Program-made: the position numbers and the translations under genes | The notes under the pieces: generated by a model | What the model was told of the DNA's origin: nothing | Database searches by the model: none | What the model saw: the letters and a program-made list of their open reading frames with translations, nothing else | Shown: positions 46,737 to 56,205 of the stretch, piece by piece | Position numbering within the stretch: the first letter of the stretch is position 1 | Layout: every line of letters begins with the position of its first letter | DNA from: Polaribacter sp. HaHaR_3_91 | Lineage (GTDB): Bacteria; Bacteroidota; Bacteroidia; Flavobacteriales; Flavobacteriaceae | Length of the DNA: 64,000 nucleotides | Reading direction: 5' to 3' | Assembly: GCF_019278525.1 (NCBI RefSeq) | Contig: NZ_CP058986.1 | Location: 3,301,001 to 3,365,000, forward strand

Positions 46737-48131
46737 TTATAGCTTCTTGCTATTATAAGTAATTACAGCGACTGAATTTGCAGGAATCGTAGCAATAGCA
46801 ACCGTTTCTCCTTTTTCTACACATTGATAATTTTTTGCTGTATTCGTTTTGTTTTGAACAAATAAAAACACGGTATTGTCTTTCTTTAGAGAAATAATTG
46901 TTCCTTTAGAAAAAGAAGCAATCCTTTTTGCTCCTGGTTGCATATATTTACTAAGCAATGCCATTACAGCATAATCAGGATTATAGGTAACCTCTTGTTT
47001 TTCTCTATCAATATTAATAAGACTATTCTGTTTCCAATTCCATCCACTTTCTCCGGTTTCGTTTAAAACCATATTCCAATAACAGTAATTAGAGATTCCG
47101 TAATTTATATAAGAAGCAACCTCTCCTAATCTTTTAAAAGCTTGCTCTACTGTATTTTTTCCATTGTAACAAACGCCTTCAGTATGCATTGTTGGCTTAT
47201 TATTCACCAACAAGTTCATATCACTTATAAATTTTGTGTTGGTATACTGTATGCCAATACCATCTACAACGTTAAGGTACGCATCTTTGTTTGCAAACTC
47301 TAAGGCATCTAAGGCTCCATAAGTACGGAAAGTACCTGCCCAAATTTCAGTTTTAATGTTTTTATCATCAAACTCTGGACGCAAATAAGAAGCTATAAAT
47401 TTATACATCTGTTCTGGTTGCATTACACAAGAAGGGTATTTTGTACTAATATCTGTTTCGTTCTGAATTAAAATTTTATGTACATCAATTCCTTCTTTTT
47501 TATAAGCGGATACATATTTAGCAAAATAAGAAGCATACGCTTTGTAAATTTTAGGATCGTCTTTTAATTTGTTTTCTGCTGCATTTTCCTTTCCTTGATC
47601 CATCAGACCCGAATATTTCATCCATCCTGGAGGACTCCATGGAGAAGCAAATAATTTTAAATTCGGATTGTACTTTTGAGCAAGTTTAATATATGGAATC
47701 ACACTTTTTTCTTCTCTTTTGATAGAAAAATGTTCCATTGCATAATCATTAGGTACTTCGGCATAACTATAGGCATTTGTGCCAAAATCACTAGCCCCAA
47801 TTGCAGTTCTACAAAATGAAAACTGAGCTTGGTCTTTACTAAAAAGATTACTCATAACGTTTTCTCTACTTTCTTCTGGTAATGACATTAATGCTAGTCC
47901 ACCAATTTCATTAAACGCACCACCAATACCTGTAATTTCTTGAAATTCTATATCTGGGTAAACTGCTATTTTTTCTCCAAGTGTTTGCCCCTTTTCACCT
48001 TTGTATTCCTTTATTGGGAGTGCAGGTATTTTTACATCTTTTTTTAACGCTACATAATAAACTTTCGTTTGAGAGTTTGCAGATAACCCAATTAATAAAA
48101 GACTAAATATGTTTAAAATTATATTCTTCAT
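46737..48131 (-). CDS. Secreted glycoside hydrolase family 30 enzyme
   Basis: A 464-residue GH30 (glucosylceramidase-like) enzyme with a signal peptide ending near SANSQ (residue 21). The (beta/alpha)8 barrel shows the N-terminal GIGGAFNEIGG, LFASPWSPPGWMKYSG, an acid/base E225 in ILIQNETDIS and a nucleophile E318 in MHTEGVCYNG, followed by YWNMVLNETGESGW. A C-terminal beta-sandwich follows (KRIASFSKGTIISL). GH30 members hydrolyse beta-1,6- or beta-1,3-glucans, xylans or glucosylceramide; the substrate here is not determined. It is a lone gene, convergent with pnp and divergent from the sterol desaturase gene, and is flanked by a short direct repeat. Confidence 0.9.
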   Translation of the reverse strand: MKNIILNIFSLLLIGLSANSQTKVYYVALKKDVKIPALPIKEYKGEKGQTLGEKIAVYPDIEFQEITGIGGAFNEIGGLALMSLPEESRENVMSNLFSKDQAQFSFCRTAIGASDFGTNAYSYAEVPNDYAMEHFSIKREEKSVIPYIKLAQKYNPNLKLFASPWSPPGWMKYSGLMDQGKENAAENKLKDDPKIYKAYASYFAKYVSAYKKEGIDVHKILIQNETDISTKYPSCVMQPEQMYKFIASYLRPEFDDKNIKTEIWAGTFRTYGALDALEFANKDAYLNVVDGIGIQYTNTKFISDMNLLVNNKPTMHTEGVCYNGKNTVEQAFKRLGEVASYINYGISNYCYWNMVLNETGESGWNWKQNSLINIDREKQEVTYNPDYAVMALLSKYMQPGAKRIASFSKGTIISLKKDNTVFLFVQNKTNTAKNYQCVEKGETVAIATIPANSVAVITYNSKKL

Positions 48132-48349
48132 ACACTTTTACTTTTTTAAAAAAAGTTTTTTATTGATTACAGACAATGAATTTTGCGGATATGAAGATAA
48201 TTATTTTGTTTGAGAATTTACTATATTTTAAGTCCTTATTGTTTTATTTTAGCAATACCAATACCCTTTTTAAATATTTCTTTTCGGGTAAGTTTTTAAA
48301 TTAAAAATAGACTTCTTATAAACGATGTTGCAAATGCCATCTTTAGATT

Positions 48350-49234
48350 ATGAACAAATACTTAGACATTATAAAAAACTCCTATTCCGATTATTGGAAT
48401 TACGTAAAACAATCTGTTTTAATGGACCTCAATTGGGAAAACTATTTCTACGGATTAATTATTATTTCTTTAGTAGTTTGGGGATTAGAAGCTATTTTTC
48501 CTTGGCGCAAAAACCAATCATTATTTAGAAAAGACTTTTGGTTAGACACTTTTTACATGTTTTTCAATTTCTTTATTTTGAATTTAATTGTCCTTATTGC
48601 CTTATCTAATTCGGCAGCAGAAGTGTTTAATGATATTTTAGGAATTGTAGGGTTGTCAATTGCAAATTTTCAATTATTAGAAATTAATAACCTACCATTT
48701 TTTGCACGTATTTTTATCTTTTTCATTGTTGTTGATTTTGTACAATGGTGGACACATAGATTATTACACACATTCGAGTTTCTTTGGAATTTCCACAAAG
48801 TGCATCACTCAGTAAAAGAAATGGGCTTTGCCGCACATCTACGTTACCACTGGATGGAACCTGTTGTTTACAGTTCTTTAAAATACATTCCGTTAGCAAT
48901 TATTGGTGGATTTTCTGCACAAGACGTAGCTATAGTTCACTTTTTTAATATTTTTATTGGGCATTTAAACCACGCAAACATTAATTGGGATTACGGTTGG
49001 TTAAAATACATTTTAAACAATCCGAAAATGCATATTTGGCATCATGTTAAAGAATTGCCTGAGGACAGAAAAAATGGTGTAAACTTCGGAATTACATTAA
49101 GTATTTGGGATTATATTTTTAAAACAAACTACATTCCATATTCTGGTAGAGATATCGAATTAGGTTTTGAAGGTGATGAAGAATTTCCTAAAAACTTCAT
49201 AGAACAAGAACTATATCCTATAGTAAAAAAGTAA
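48350..49234 (+). CDS. Sterol desaturase / fatty acid hydroxylase superfamily protein
   Basis: A 294-residue membrane protein with hydrophobic helices near residues 30-48, 60-85 and 115-135. The di-iron histidine boxes are WTHRLLHTFEFLWNFHKVHH, LRYHWMEP, HLNHANINW and MHIWHHVKE, matching the eight-histidine pattern of the superfamily. Acts in the inner membrane on a lipid; likely a hydroxylase, with the substrate unknown. The start at 48350 (MNKYLDIIKN) fits the first 30 nt that recur at 46643. It precedes a peptidase gene by 38 nt. Confidence 0.87.
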   Translation: MNKYLDIIKNSYSDYWNYVKQSVLMDLNWENYFYGLIIISLVVWGLEAIFPWRKNQSLFRKDFWLDTFYMFFNFFILNLIVLIALSNSAAEVFNDILGIVGLSIANFQLLEINNLPFFARIFIFFIVVDFVQWWTHRLLHTFEFLWNFHKVHHSVKEMGFAAHLRYHWMEPVVYSSLKYIPLAIIGGFSAQDVAIVHFFNIFIGHLNHANINWDYGWLKYILNNPKMHIWHHVKELPEDRKNGVNFGITLSIWDYIFKTNYIPYSGRDIELGFEGDEEFPKNFIEQELYPIVKK

Positions 49235-49272
49235 CTCTTTTTGTATCTTTATCACTTTTTAAAATCAACTAT

Positions 49273-51366
49273 ATGAAATATATTAAAATTCTATTTTTAT
49301 TCCTTTTTGTACAGGTTTCTGCGCAACAAGGAGGTATGTGGATTCCTTCGCTTTTAGAAGGAATGAACGAACAAGAAATGACTTCTTTAGGAAGTAAATT
49401 AACAGCAAAAGACATTTACGATGTAAACAATTCTAGTTTAAAAGATGCTATTGGGCATTTTAACGGAGGCTGTACTAGTGAAATTATTTCTCCAAAAGGT
49501 TTAATTTTAACCAATCATCATTGTGGATTTGGTCAAATTCAATCTCATTCTACCTTAGAAAATGATTATTTAAAAGATGGTTTCTGGGCAATGAATTTAG
49601 AGCAAGAATTACCAAACCCAGGTTTATATATCGAGTTTATTGTGCGTATTGAAGATGTTACAGACAGCGTTCTTGCAGGTGTAAATGATTCTTTAACTGA
49701 AAGAGAAAAACAATCTATCATTACAAAAAACGGGAATGCTTTACAAAAAACAATTACCAAAGAAGCTTGGCAACAAACCAAAATAAAATCCTTTTTTCAA
49801 GGAAATCAATTCTTTTTATTTGTAACAGAACGTTTTGAGGATATTCGTTTAGTCGGTGCACCACCAACAAGTATTGGTAAATTTGGTAGCGACACAGATA
49901 ACTGGGTTTTTCCTAGACATACTGGAGATTTTTCTATGTTCAGAATTTATGCAGATGCAAATAATCGCCCTGCAAAATACAGTAAAGACAACGTACCTTA
50001 TACACCAAAACACTTTTTACCAATTTCTTTAGACGGTGTAGAAGAAGGAGATTTTACCTTAGTTTTTGGTTTTCCAGGAACCACAGATGAATACTTACCT
50101 GCTGCTGCAATTAAACATATTACTGAAGAATACAACCCAACAAATATTGCCATTAGAGAAGCTGCATTAAAGGTTATTGATGCAAAAATGAAAGAGAGTG
50201 ATGAAGTTCGTATTAAATATGCTTCTAAACAAGCTGGAATTGCAAATTCTTGGAAAAAATGGATTGGAGAAAATTTAGGAATCCAAAAAAGTAACGCCGT
50301 AGAAAAAAGACAAGCTTTTGAAGCTACATTTACAAAAGCCTTGGCAGAAAAAAACTTAACGGAAAAGTATGGAAATATTCTTCCTGAATTTGATCGTTTG
50401 TATAAAGAGTTTGCTCCGATCAACATCAAAAGAAGAAACTTTATTGAAGTCTTTTTGGTGACCAATGAGCTAATGAGCATGACTTTTAGAGCATATCAAT
50501 TTGAGCAAGCAATTAATAAAGATCCAAAGTCTTTTGATAAGGCAAAAGCTGCTATAGAAAGCACTTTAAAAGGCATTCACAAAAATTATGATGTGGGTGT
50601 AGACAAAGGTGTGTTCGAAAATGTAATGCCTTTCTATAACGATAACGTTGATGCTAGTATTTATGAAAAAACAGCTTTTACGAATCTAGATACCGCTTTA
50701 CAATTGTTTGATGGAAAAGCTAAAAAAGTGCTTAAAAACTTGAATAATGATGCTGCATATCAATATGCAAAACCAATGATTGAAGCATTTTATAAGGATT
50801 TGAATAGAGAATATCAACTAAAAAATGAACCGATTGTAGCTTTGCAAAAAACCTACATGAAAGCATTGATGGAAGCATTGCCAAATGCGCGTTATTTTCC
50901 GGATGCAAACAGTACTTTACGTGTTACTTACGGACAAGTAAGAGGTTATGCGCCTAGAGATGCCGTTTACTATAATCCTGTTAGTTATTTAGATGGAGTT
51001 ATAGAAAAATATGTTCCTGGAGATTATGAATTTGATGTTCCAGAAAAATTGCGTGAACTTCATAAAACAAAAGATTACGGACAATATGCTGATAAAAATG
51101 GTAAAGTTCCGGTTTGTTTTTTAGGTACAAATCACACCACAGGTGGTAATTCTGGAAGTCCTGCAATAGATGCTGAAGGAAACTTAGTCGGTCTAAATTT
51201 TGATAGAGTTTGGGAAGGAACCATGAGTGATATGAACTACGACCCTGAAATCTGTAGAAACATTATGGTTGATGTTAGATATGTATTATTTATTGTTGAT
51301 AAATATGCTGGAGCGACTCATTTAATAGATGAAATGACTATAGTACACCCGAAGAAAGGCAAATAA
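49273..51366 (+). CDS. S46 family dipeptidyl-peptidase, DPP11-like (Asp/Glu specific)
   Basis: Exported serine dipeptidyl-peptidase, 697 residues, with a signal peptide ending near VSAQ (residue 18). The catalytic histidine is in LTNHHCGFG (about residue 82), an aspartate in HTGDFSMFRIYAD, and the serine is S627 in GGNSGSP. In P. gingivalis DPP11 the specificity residue Arg673 lies 18 positions after Ser655. Here the residue 18 positions after S627 is R645 (LNFDRVWEG), whereas DPP7-type enzymes have glycine there. This points to release of dipeptides with an acidic second residue. Chymotrypsin-like barrel with an inserted helical domain. Confidence 0.88.
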   Translation: MKYIKILFLFLFVQVSAQQGGMWIPSLLEGMNEQEMTSLGSKLTAKDIYDVNNSSLKDAIGHFNGGCTSEIISPKGLILTNHHCGFGQIQSHSTLENDYLKDGFWAMNLEQELPNPGLYIEFIVRIEDVTDSVLAGVNDSLTEREKQSIITKNGNALQKTITKEAWQQTKIKSFFQGNQFFLFVTERFEDIRLVGAPPTSIGKFGSDTDNWVFPRHTGDFSMFRIYADANNRPAKYSKDNVPYTPKHFLPISLDGVEEGDFTLVFGFPGTTDEYLPAAAIKHITEEYNPTNIAIREAALKVIDAKMKESDEVRIKYASKQAGIANSWKKWIGENLGIQKSNAVEKRQAFEATFTKALAEKNLTEKYGNILPEFDRLYKEFAPINIKRRNFIEVFLVTNELMSMTFRAYQFEQAINKDPKSFDKAKAAIESTLKGIHKNYDVGVDKGVFENVMPFYNDNVDASIYEKTAFTNLDTALQLFDGKAKKVLKNLNNDAAYQYAKPMIEAFYKDLNREYQLKNEPIVALQKTYMKALMEALPNARYFPDANSTLRVTYGQVRGYAPRDAVYYNPVSYLDGVIEKYVPGDYEFDVPEKLRELHKTKDYGQYADKNGKVPVCFLGTNHTTGGNSGSPAIDAEGNLVGLNFDRVWEGTMSDMNYDPEICRNIMVDVRYVLFIVDKYAGATHLIDEMTIVHPKKGK

Positions 51367-51387
51367 TTAAAGTATATATTAAGTATT

Positions 51388-51437
51388 AAAAAAGGTTTAA
51401 GAAACATTTATTTTCATGTTTCTTAAACCTTTTTTTT
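51388..51437 (+). terminator. Terminator of the S46 peptidase gene
   Basis: A perfect 20-bp stem (AAAAAAGGTTTAAGAAACAT and its complement) with an 8-nt loop, ending in a T run. Confidence 0.92.
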
Positions 51438-51484
51438 GTGTTGAAAATTCAGTGTATTTCTGTCACTAAATAGTAATACTACAT

Positions 51485-51602
51485 TGTAGGTTTCGAAGTT
51501 ATTCCTTTTTGAAATGACTCAATACACTAACACATTCTAAAAAAATAACTGGAACTATGAGATTCCTCTTCCTTCCTCATTCTGAATGACAATTATAACT
51601 CT
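51485..51602. repeat. Degenerate remnants of dispersed repeats
   Basis: Fragments such as GTTATTCCTTTTTGAAATGAC and GAGATTCCTCTTCCTTCCTC followed by CTGAATGAC resemble halves of the palindromic intergenic repeat type at 30830-30916. No intact palindrome remains. Confidence 0.35.
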
Positions 51603-51619
51603 TTAAGAAAATAAAGGTT

Positions 51620-52351
51620 TTACTTATTTCTACCTTTTTCATTAGGGTACAAACTTGGTAAACTATCACTTTGTACAAATTCTTTGGTGTCAATATTTAA
51701 GCCAGTAACCTTTCCCTTAAAAGCGGCACCTGTATCAACATTCCAAACATTTGCAATGTTGATTGGGTTTGGTTCATTGTAGTTTGTTGTTGGCGTATGA
51801 CCAATGTAAATTTCTTTATAGTGTTGTATTCTTTTCGGATAGAATAAAGAGTCTTTTTCGATTTTAGAATCTAAAGCTAAAAGCATCTCCCACAATGATC
51901 TATCTAAATAAAACAACTCTTTAAATTGCTCTTTTTCTACGCCATGTAAAGAAGTAAAACCAGCATGTAAAAACAATCTATTTTCTGTGTCTATATGATA
52001 TAATGGTAAGTTTTCAAAAAAAGTAAGGTGTTGCTGTTTCTCTTCAATAGAGAAGCCTCCATAACTTTCCATGGTTTCTTTACCTCCGTGTAAAAACCAA
52101 ATAGGATTTACATCATTCGCATCTTTTAACCAATTCTGACACCAAACATCATGATTTCCTTTGATAAAAACACAGTCGAATTTTTGAGACAACTCTAGTA
52201 AAAGCGCAACAACTTGTGCAGATTCACTCCAACCATCTACATAGTCTCCCATGAAAATAATTCTATCTCCATCTTTTAATTCAAGCTTATTTAAAACCTG
52301 AATTAATGCTTTTAATCCTCCATGAATATCTCCAATTGCAAAAGTTCTCAT
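51620..52351 (-). CDS. Metallophosphoesterase (PPP-type serine/threonine or diadenosine phosphatase-like)
   Basis: A 243-residue cytoplasmic phosphatase of the calcineurin-like fold. Metal-binding motifs are GDIHGG (residues 7-12), GDYVDGW (about 35-41) and GNHDVW, with histidines in FLHAGFTS and YIGHTPTTN. The arrangement matches bacterial PrpA/ApaH-type phosphatases. Whether it acts on phosphoproteins or dinucleotides cannot be decided from sequence. It is a single gene. Confidence 0.88.
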   Translation of the reverse strand: MRTFAIGDIHGGLKALIQVLNKLELKDGDRIIFMGDYVDGWSESAQVVALLLELSQKFDCVFIKGNHDVWCQNWLKDANDVNPIWFLHGGKETMESYGGFSIEEKQQHLTFFENLPLYHIDTENRLFLHAGFTSLHGVEKEQFKELFYLDRSLWEMLLALDSKIEKDSLFYPKRIQHYKEIYIGHTPTTNYNEPNPINIANVWNVDTGAAFKGKVTGLNIDTKEFVQSDSLPSLYPNEKGRNK

Positions 52352-52466
52352 CTAAATTTGTTTTTGACAAAACTAAGTATTTTTATAAGAGAATAAGAAT
52401 TGTAAGATTAAATTTAGATTACTAATCTTACTTTTTAGAAATACTTTTAAAGATCTCTAAACCTCA

Positions 52467-53870
52467 TTATTCTGCAGTAAAAGTTTCTTGTATCATCAGG
52501 TTTACCCAAAAATCATCACTTAAACCCATTACAGTAATTTTATAATCTTCATTTAAAATTAATGCTGCTGGTGTATCTAAATTTATTTTTGAAGTAACGT
52601 TAGAAGTGTCATAATATTGAAACAATTTATCTTCTGTAAAAGTTCCGGATAAAAAATCACTATCAGTATCCGTAATTATTTCTAAATATTCAACATTTTC
52701 TAAATAAGAACCATCCGTCCAAGTAAATATCGGCATTAATGATTCACTCGAATCTATGGTAAGATCGGTAAACCATTCTGTAGGTCTTGTTTGATTTTTA
52801 ATTTTTACTGGATTAGAAATATGTAATGTTTCATTAATAACATACGTAACAATACACCAACTTTCTGAATCATCTGTTCTATTGTACCTTCTAAGTTCAC
52901 CTCCATAAACAGCTTCATCTGTCAGCATTTTTCTTCTATAATTAGAAAAATCATTTTCATCTACCAACGTATTATCTGTTTCATAATACCTCATGGCAGA
53001 AGAACCTGTTAAGAAATCATAATAAATATAAGAAAGACTCTGGGAACCACTACTACTTGCTGCAAAAGCTAGCGCACTTTCAATTGTTTTTGTTGAATTT
53101 AAAGCCACATACTCTTCCAAATTTCTTGGTACAAATGATTCTAGAATTACAGTATTTACCCAATAATCATCACTAATTGCCATCATAGTAAAAAGATACT
53201 CTGTATCTTCTACCAAATCATCAGGCGTTCCAGAAACGCTTAAAGAACTCTCTACATTAGACGTGTCATAATATTGAAATGTTTTATCTAAAGTATATGT
53301 TCCGGAAACAAAAGTTTCATCGTCTACTTCAGAAATAGCTTCAAAATAAATTACATTATCACTCACTCCAAAATCTGACCAAGTGAATTTTGGGGTTATT
53401 GTTGTTGGATATTCTATAGTAACTTCATCCGTCCAACTTGTTGGGTTTGTTGCATTTTTTAAACGAATTGGATTCGATTTATGCAAATCACCATCTAACA
53501 TATAGGTAACGATACACCAATTTTCTTCGGAACCAGACCTTGAAAAACGCTTCAATTCACCTTCATAAACATTAGTTGCAGTTAGGTTCTGTCTTCTGTA
53601 ATTAGAAAAATCTAATTGATCTACATTTAGGCTATCTGCTTCATAATATCTAATATCCGTAGCTCCTTCTCCTGGTGCAGCATATATATATGTTGTACTA
53701 GTGTCTCCACTTGCACTTGCTGCATATGCAAAAACTTCTCCTAAATCTGTATTTGATGAAGTATCTATATATTCCTGTAAATTTCTTGGAACAGTAATAT
53801 CATTATCTTCGGTACAAGAAAATAAAAAAAAGCAAACAAAAACTGTTCTCAAAAAATTTTTAATAGTCAT
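52467..53870 (-). CDS. Lipoprotein with two tandem homologous domains of unknown function
   Basis: A 467-residue lipoprotein; lipobox FLFSC with cysteine near residue 19. The mature protein is two repeats of about 220 residues. Each begins VPRNLQEYI or VPRNLEEYV and carries FSNYRR, a glutamate/leucine motif (GELKRF, GELRRY), WCIVTY, SNP...KN and FQYYDTSNV, and ends near DDYWVN or DDFWVN. Both halves have the same order with no gaps, so an internal gene duplication is clear. I do not recognise the domain; predicted mostly beta. It may face the cell surface. It is 6 nt downstream of the UspA gene, so the two are probably co-transcribed. Confidence 0.75.
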   Translation of the reverse strand: MTIKNFLRTVFVCFFLFSCTEDNDITVPRNLQEYIDTSSNTDLGEVFAYAASASGDTSTTYIYAAPGEGATDIRYYEADSLNVDQLDFSNYRRQNLTATNVYEGELKRFSRSGSEENWCIVTYMLDGDLHKSNPIRLKNATNPTSWTDEVTIEYPTTITPKFTWSDFGVSDNVIYFEAISEVDDETFVSGTYTLDKTFQYYDTSNVESSLSVSGTPDDLVEDTEYLFTMMAISDDYWVNTVILESFVPRNLEEYVALNSTKTIESALAFAASSSGSQSLSYIYYDFLTGSSAMRYYETDNTLVDENDFSNYRRKMLTDEAVYGGELRRYNRTDDSESWCIVTYVINETLHISNPVKIKNQTRPTEWFTDLTIDSSESLMPIFTWTDGSYLENVEYLEIITDTDSDFLSGTFTEDKLFQYYDTSNVTSKINLDTPAALILNEDYKITVMGLSDDFWVNLMIQETFTAE

Positions 53871-53876
53871 ATCTTT

Positions 53877-54710
53877 TTAAATTTTAATCGTAATAATTGG
53901 CAAGGTAGAATGATTTGCAATATCCTCGGCAATACTTCCTGCAAAAATATGAGATAATCCTTTTCTACCATGCGTAATTACAGAAATTAAATCTGCTCCT
54001 AATGCATTCGAAAAATTTAGGATCCCTTTTTCTACAGTTCTATCGCAAACATAATTTACATTAATCATTCTATGAACATCTCCTTCTGCTTTTAATAAAA
54101 AATTATTTGCCATTTTTTCCATTTCAGAAGTTGTTTTAAATTCTTCATTTGGTAAATTCACATATAAAATATGTTTTTGGGCATTTAAAAAGTCTAATGT
54201 TTTTAACATTCTTTGAAATCCAGGAATACTTTCTTCAGAAAAATCTGTGGCTACCACAATGTCTGAAAAATCAGCATTTACCATTTCATTTTTTATAACT
54301 AAAACCGGTAAGTTTGCAAATCTCACTACTTTTTCTGTATTAGAACCTACAAAAAATTCTTTTAGACCACTTGCACCTTCAGATCCCATAATTATTAAAT
54401 CTGCATTTAATTCTTTGGCAATGTCATTTATCTCACTAAAAACTTTAAACTGTTTTATAACAGGAATAAGTTTTACCCCCTCTAAAAAATCTTTAACCAG
54501 AAAATCTTTAAACTTTTTTTCTGCTAATTTTAAGAAAAAAATTGCTTTTTCATGCTGATTATCTTCACTCTCCGTTAAAGAAATTTCTTGTAAATCTAAC
54601 ATGTGCAACGCGTAAACAGTTGCTTTGTATTTTTTTGCTAACAAAGCAGCCGTTTTTAAGGCATGCTCAGAATGTACAGAAAAGTCTATGGGTACAATTA
54701 TTTTTTTCAT
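53877..54710 (-). CDS. Universal stress protein, tandem UspA domains
   Basis: A 277-residue cytoplasmic protein with two Usp domains. Domain 1 (residues 1-143) begins KKIIVPIDFSVHSEHALKTA and carries ADLIIMGSEGASGLKEFFVGS; domain 2 (about 150-277) begins DIVVATDFSEESIPGF and has ADLISVITHGRKGLSHIFAGSIAEDI. The G-x2-G-x9-G(S) nucleotide-binding pattern is intact in both, so ATP binding is likely. It should act in stress survival; the trigger is unknown. Its stop is 6 nt before the lipoprotein gene. Confidence 0.9.
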   Translation of the reverse strand: MKKIIVPIDFSVHSEHALKTAALLAKKYKATVYALHMLDLQEISLTESEDNQHEKAIFFLKLAEKKFKDFLVKDFLEGVKLIPVIKQFKVFSEINDIAKELNADLIIMGSEGASGLKEFFVGSNTEKVVRFANLPVLVIKNEMVNADFSDIVVATDFSEESIPGFQRMLKTLDFLNAQKHILYVNLPNEEFKTTSEMEKMANNFLLKAEGDVHRMINVNYVCDRTVEKGILNFSNALGADLISVITHGRKGLSHIFAGSIAEDIANHSTLPIITIKI

Positions 54711-54791
54711 GGTAGTAGTAGTTTTTTGTTAATATGCTAATTTAAGCGCTAATTACCTAAATATATAGGATATTCGTCATATTTTAGATTG

Positions 54792-55796
54792 CTAATTTTC
54801 TTGATATAATTTTCTAATTGTTGCTTCTGCTGGTTTATTTTGGGGTGTAAATCTATTATCATTATTTCCACCAACTTTATCGTGTTTATGAAACCACTTC
54901 CAGATAAAACCACCTGCAAACCATTCTTCTTTCCAAAACTGATTATGGATTGCTTGTAAACCATTTACCTGAGCTTGCAAATTTACACTACCTTCTACCC
55001 TATTTGCGTCCCAAGGTTCTTTACCTGTATAATCTACACTTCGGTAACCGAACTCTGTAAATAAAATAGGTTTATTAAATTTCTGTTGAACTTGTAAAAT
55101 TTCTTTTTTGTGAGGCTGCCAACTTAATTCGAACTCCTTCACAGAAGGTGTTTTTTTATCGCTTAAAGGAAAGTAAGCATCTACACCAATAAAGTCTAAT
55201 TCCTTCCAAAATATAACACGTTTATATTCATCCCAATTTGCAGCGTAGGTTAATTTCCCTTTGTAAACTTTTTTGATTTCTATAATTAATTGATGCCAAT
55301 ATTCTGGCCTATTCATTACAAAATCTTCTAATTCTGTACCAATACAAAATATGTCTGCATTAATTTCTTGTGCTGCTTTTGCATAGGTTAAGATAAAATC
55401 TGAGTAAGAAACTTCTAATGTTTTCCAGTTCTCTTCAGAATCCATTTTTATATCACCTGTAAAAAAACCATGACCAACCCAAATTTGAGGTTTCACCATA
55501 ATTTTTACATTCTTTTTCTGAAATTCTTCTGCATACTGCAATAAACCTCCTCTAGTTTCTCCAAACCACTGTCTGCTAGAATTAAAACCAACTTTAGGAA
55601 AAGAAAGGTCTCTGATAAATCCAAATGGCATTAATGCAACATAATTACTTTGCGCTTCTAAGACCGAATTTATATGTGTTTTATTTATTGTATCTCTTGA
55701 TGCAACAAAACTTAATCCGTTTATTTTTTTCTGTTGACTATTGCATGATAACTGAATGAATATCAACAATAAAAAAAGTAGTTTATAGGTTTTCAT
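54792..55796 (-). CDS. GH113-like (TIM-barrel) glycoside hydrolase lipoprotein
   Basis: A 334-residue lipoprotein with lipobox LSC (C18, QLSCNSQQ). The mature part is a TIM barrel similar to the GH113/GTA-like group of beta-mannanase relatives: MVKPQIWVGHGFFTGD, an acid/base glutamate in FCIGTELEDF, LDFIGVDAYFPLSD and a nucleophile glutamate in PILFTEFGYRSVDYTGKEPWD. It likely hydrolyses a mannan-type or other beta-glycan at the cell surface. No other carbohydrate genes adjoin it. A run of ~80 nt separates it from the UspA gene. Confidence 0.78.
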   Translation of the reverse strand: MKTYKLLFLLLIFIQLSCNSQQKKINGLSFVASRDTINKTHINSVLEAQSNYVALMPFGFIRDLSFPKVGFNSSRQWFGETRGGLLQYAEEFQKKNVKIMVKPQIWVGHGFFTGDIKMDSEENWKTLEVSYSDFILTYAKAAQEINADIFCIGTELEDFVMNRPEYWHQLIIEIKKVYKGKLTYAANWDEYKRVIFWKELDFIGVDAYFPLSDKKTPSVKEFELSWQPHKKEILQVQQKFNKPILFTEFGYRSVDYTGKEPWDANRVEGSVNLQAQVNGLQAIHNQFWKEEWFAGGFIWKWFHKHDKVGGNNDNRFTPQNKPAEATIRKLYQEN

Positions 55797-56164
55797 ATCG
55801 CCCGAAAATAGCTATTTAATAAAACAATGCTCTTAAACCAATGTTAAAACTTTGTACTAATAGTATAAATATTCCTCTTACTTATTTACTCTCTAAATTT
55901 TATTTAATAATCGGCATCTGTATCGATCTTAAATATTTCTTTAGAAAACTATCAAAATCATTATTAGTTCTTTTATCCATTCCTAGAATTATGCTAATCA
56001 TTTAGTTAAGTATCTAAAAACAAGTAGTACTAACCACAATTAATAGATACTTTCATCCATAAAAAAAATTACTCAAAAAATAAAACATTCTCCTTAATCA
56101 CATTCAACAAAGACCTATTTCTTTATTTAAATCCATTCTAAATTAATCTATGCGATTAAGTTCT
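55797..56164. other. Gene-free divergent intergenic stretch
   Basis: AT-rich region between divergent genes, presumed to hold both promoters. I see no open frame, repeat or stable hairpin in it. Confidence 0.5.
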
Positions 56165-56172
56165 TAACTTTA
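56165..56172 (+). promoter_or_regulatory. Weak -7-like element (TAACTTTA) before the oxidoreductase gene
   Basis: Seven of eight positions match TAnnTTTG, 33 nt before the ATG at 56206. Confidence 0.3.
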
Positions 56173-56205
56173 GCTTCGACTTAACCCTCAAGAATCAATC
56201 ACCCT

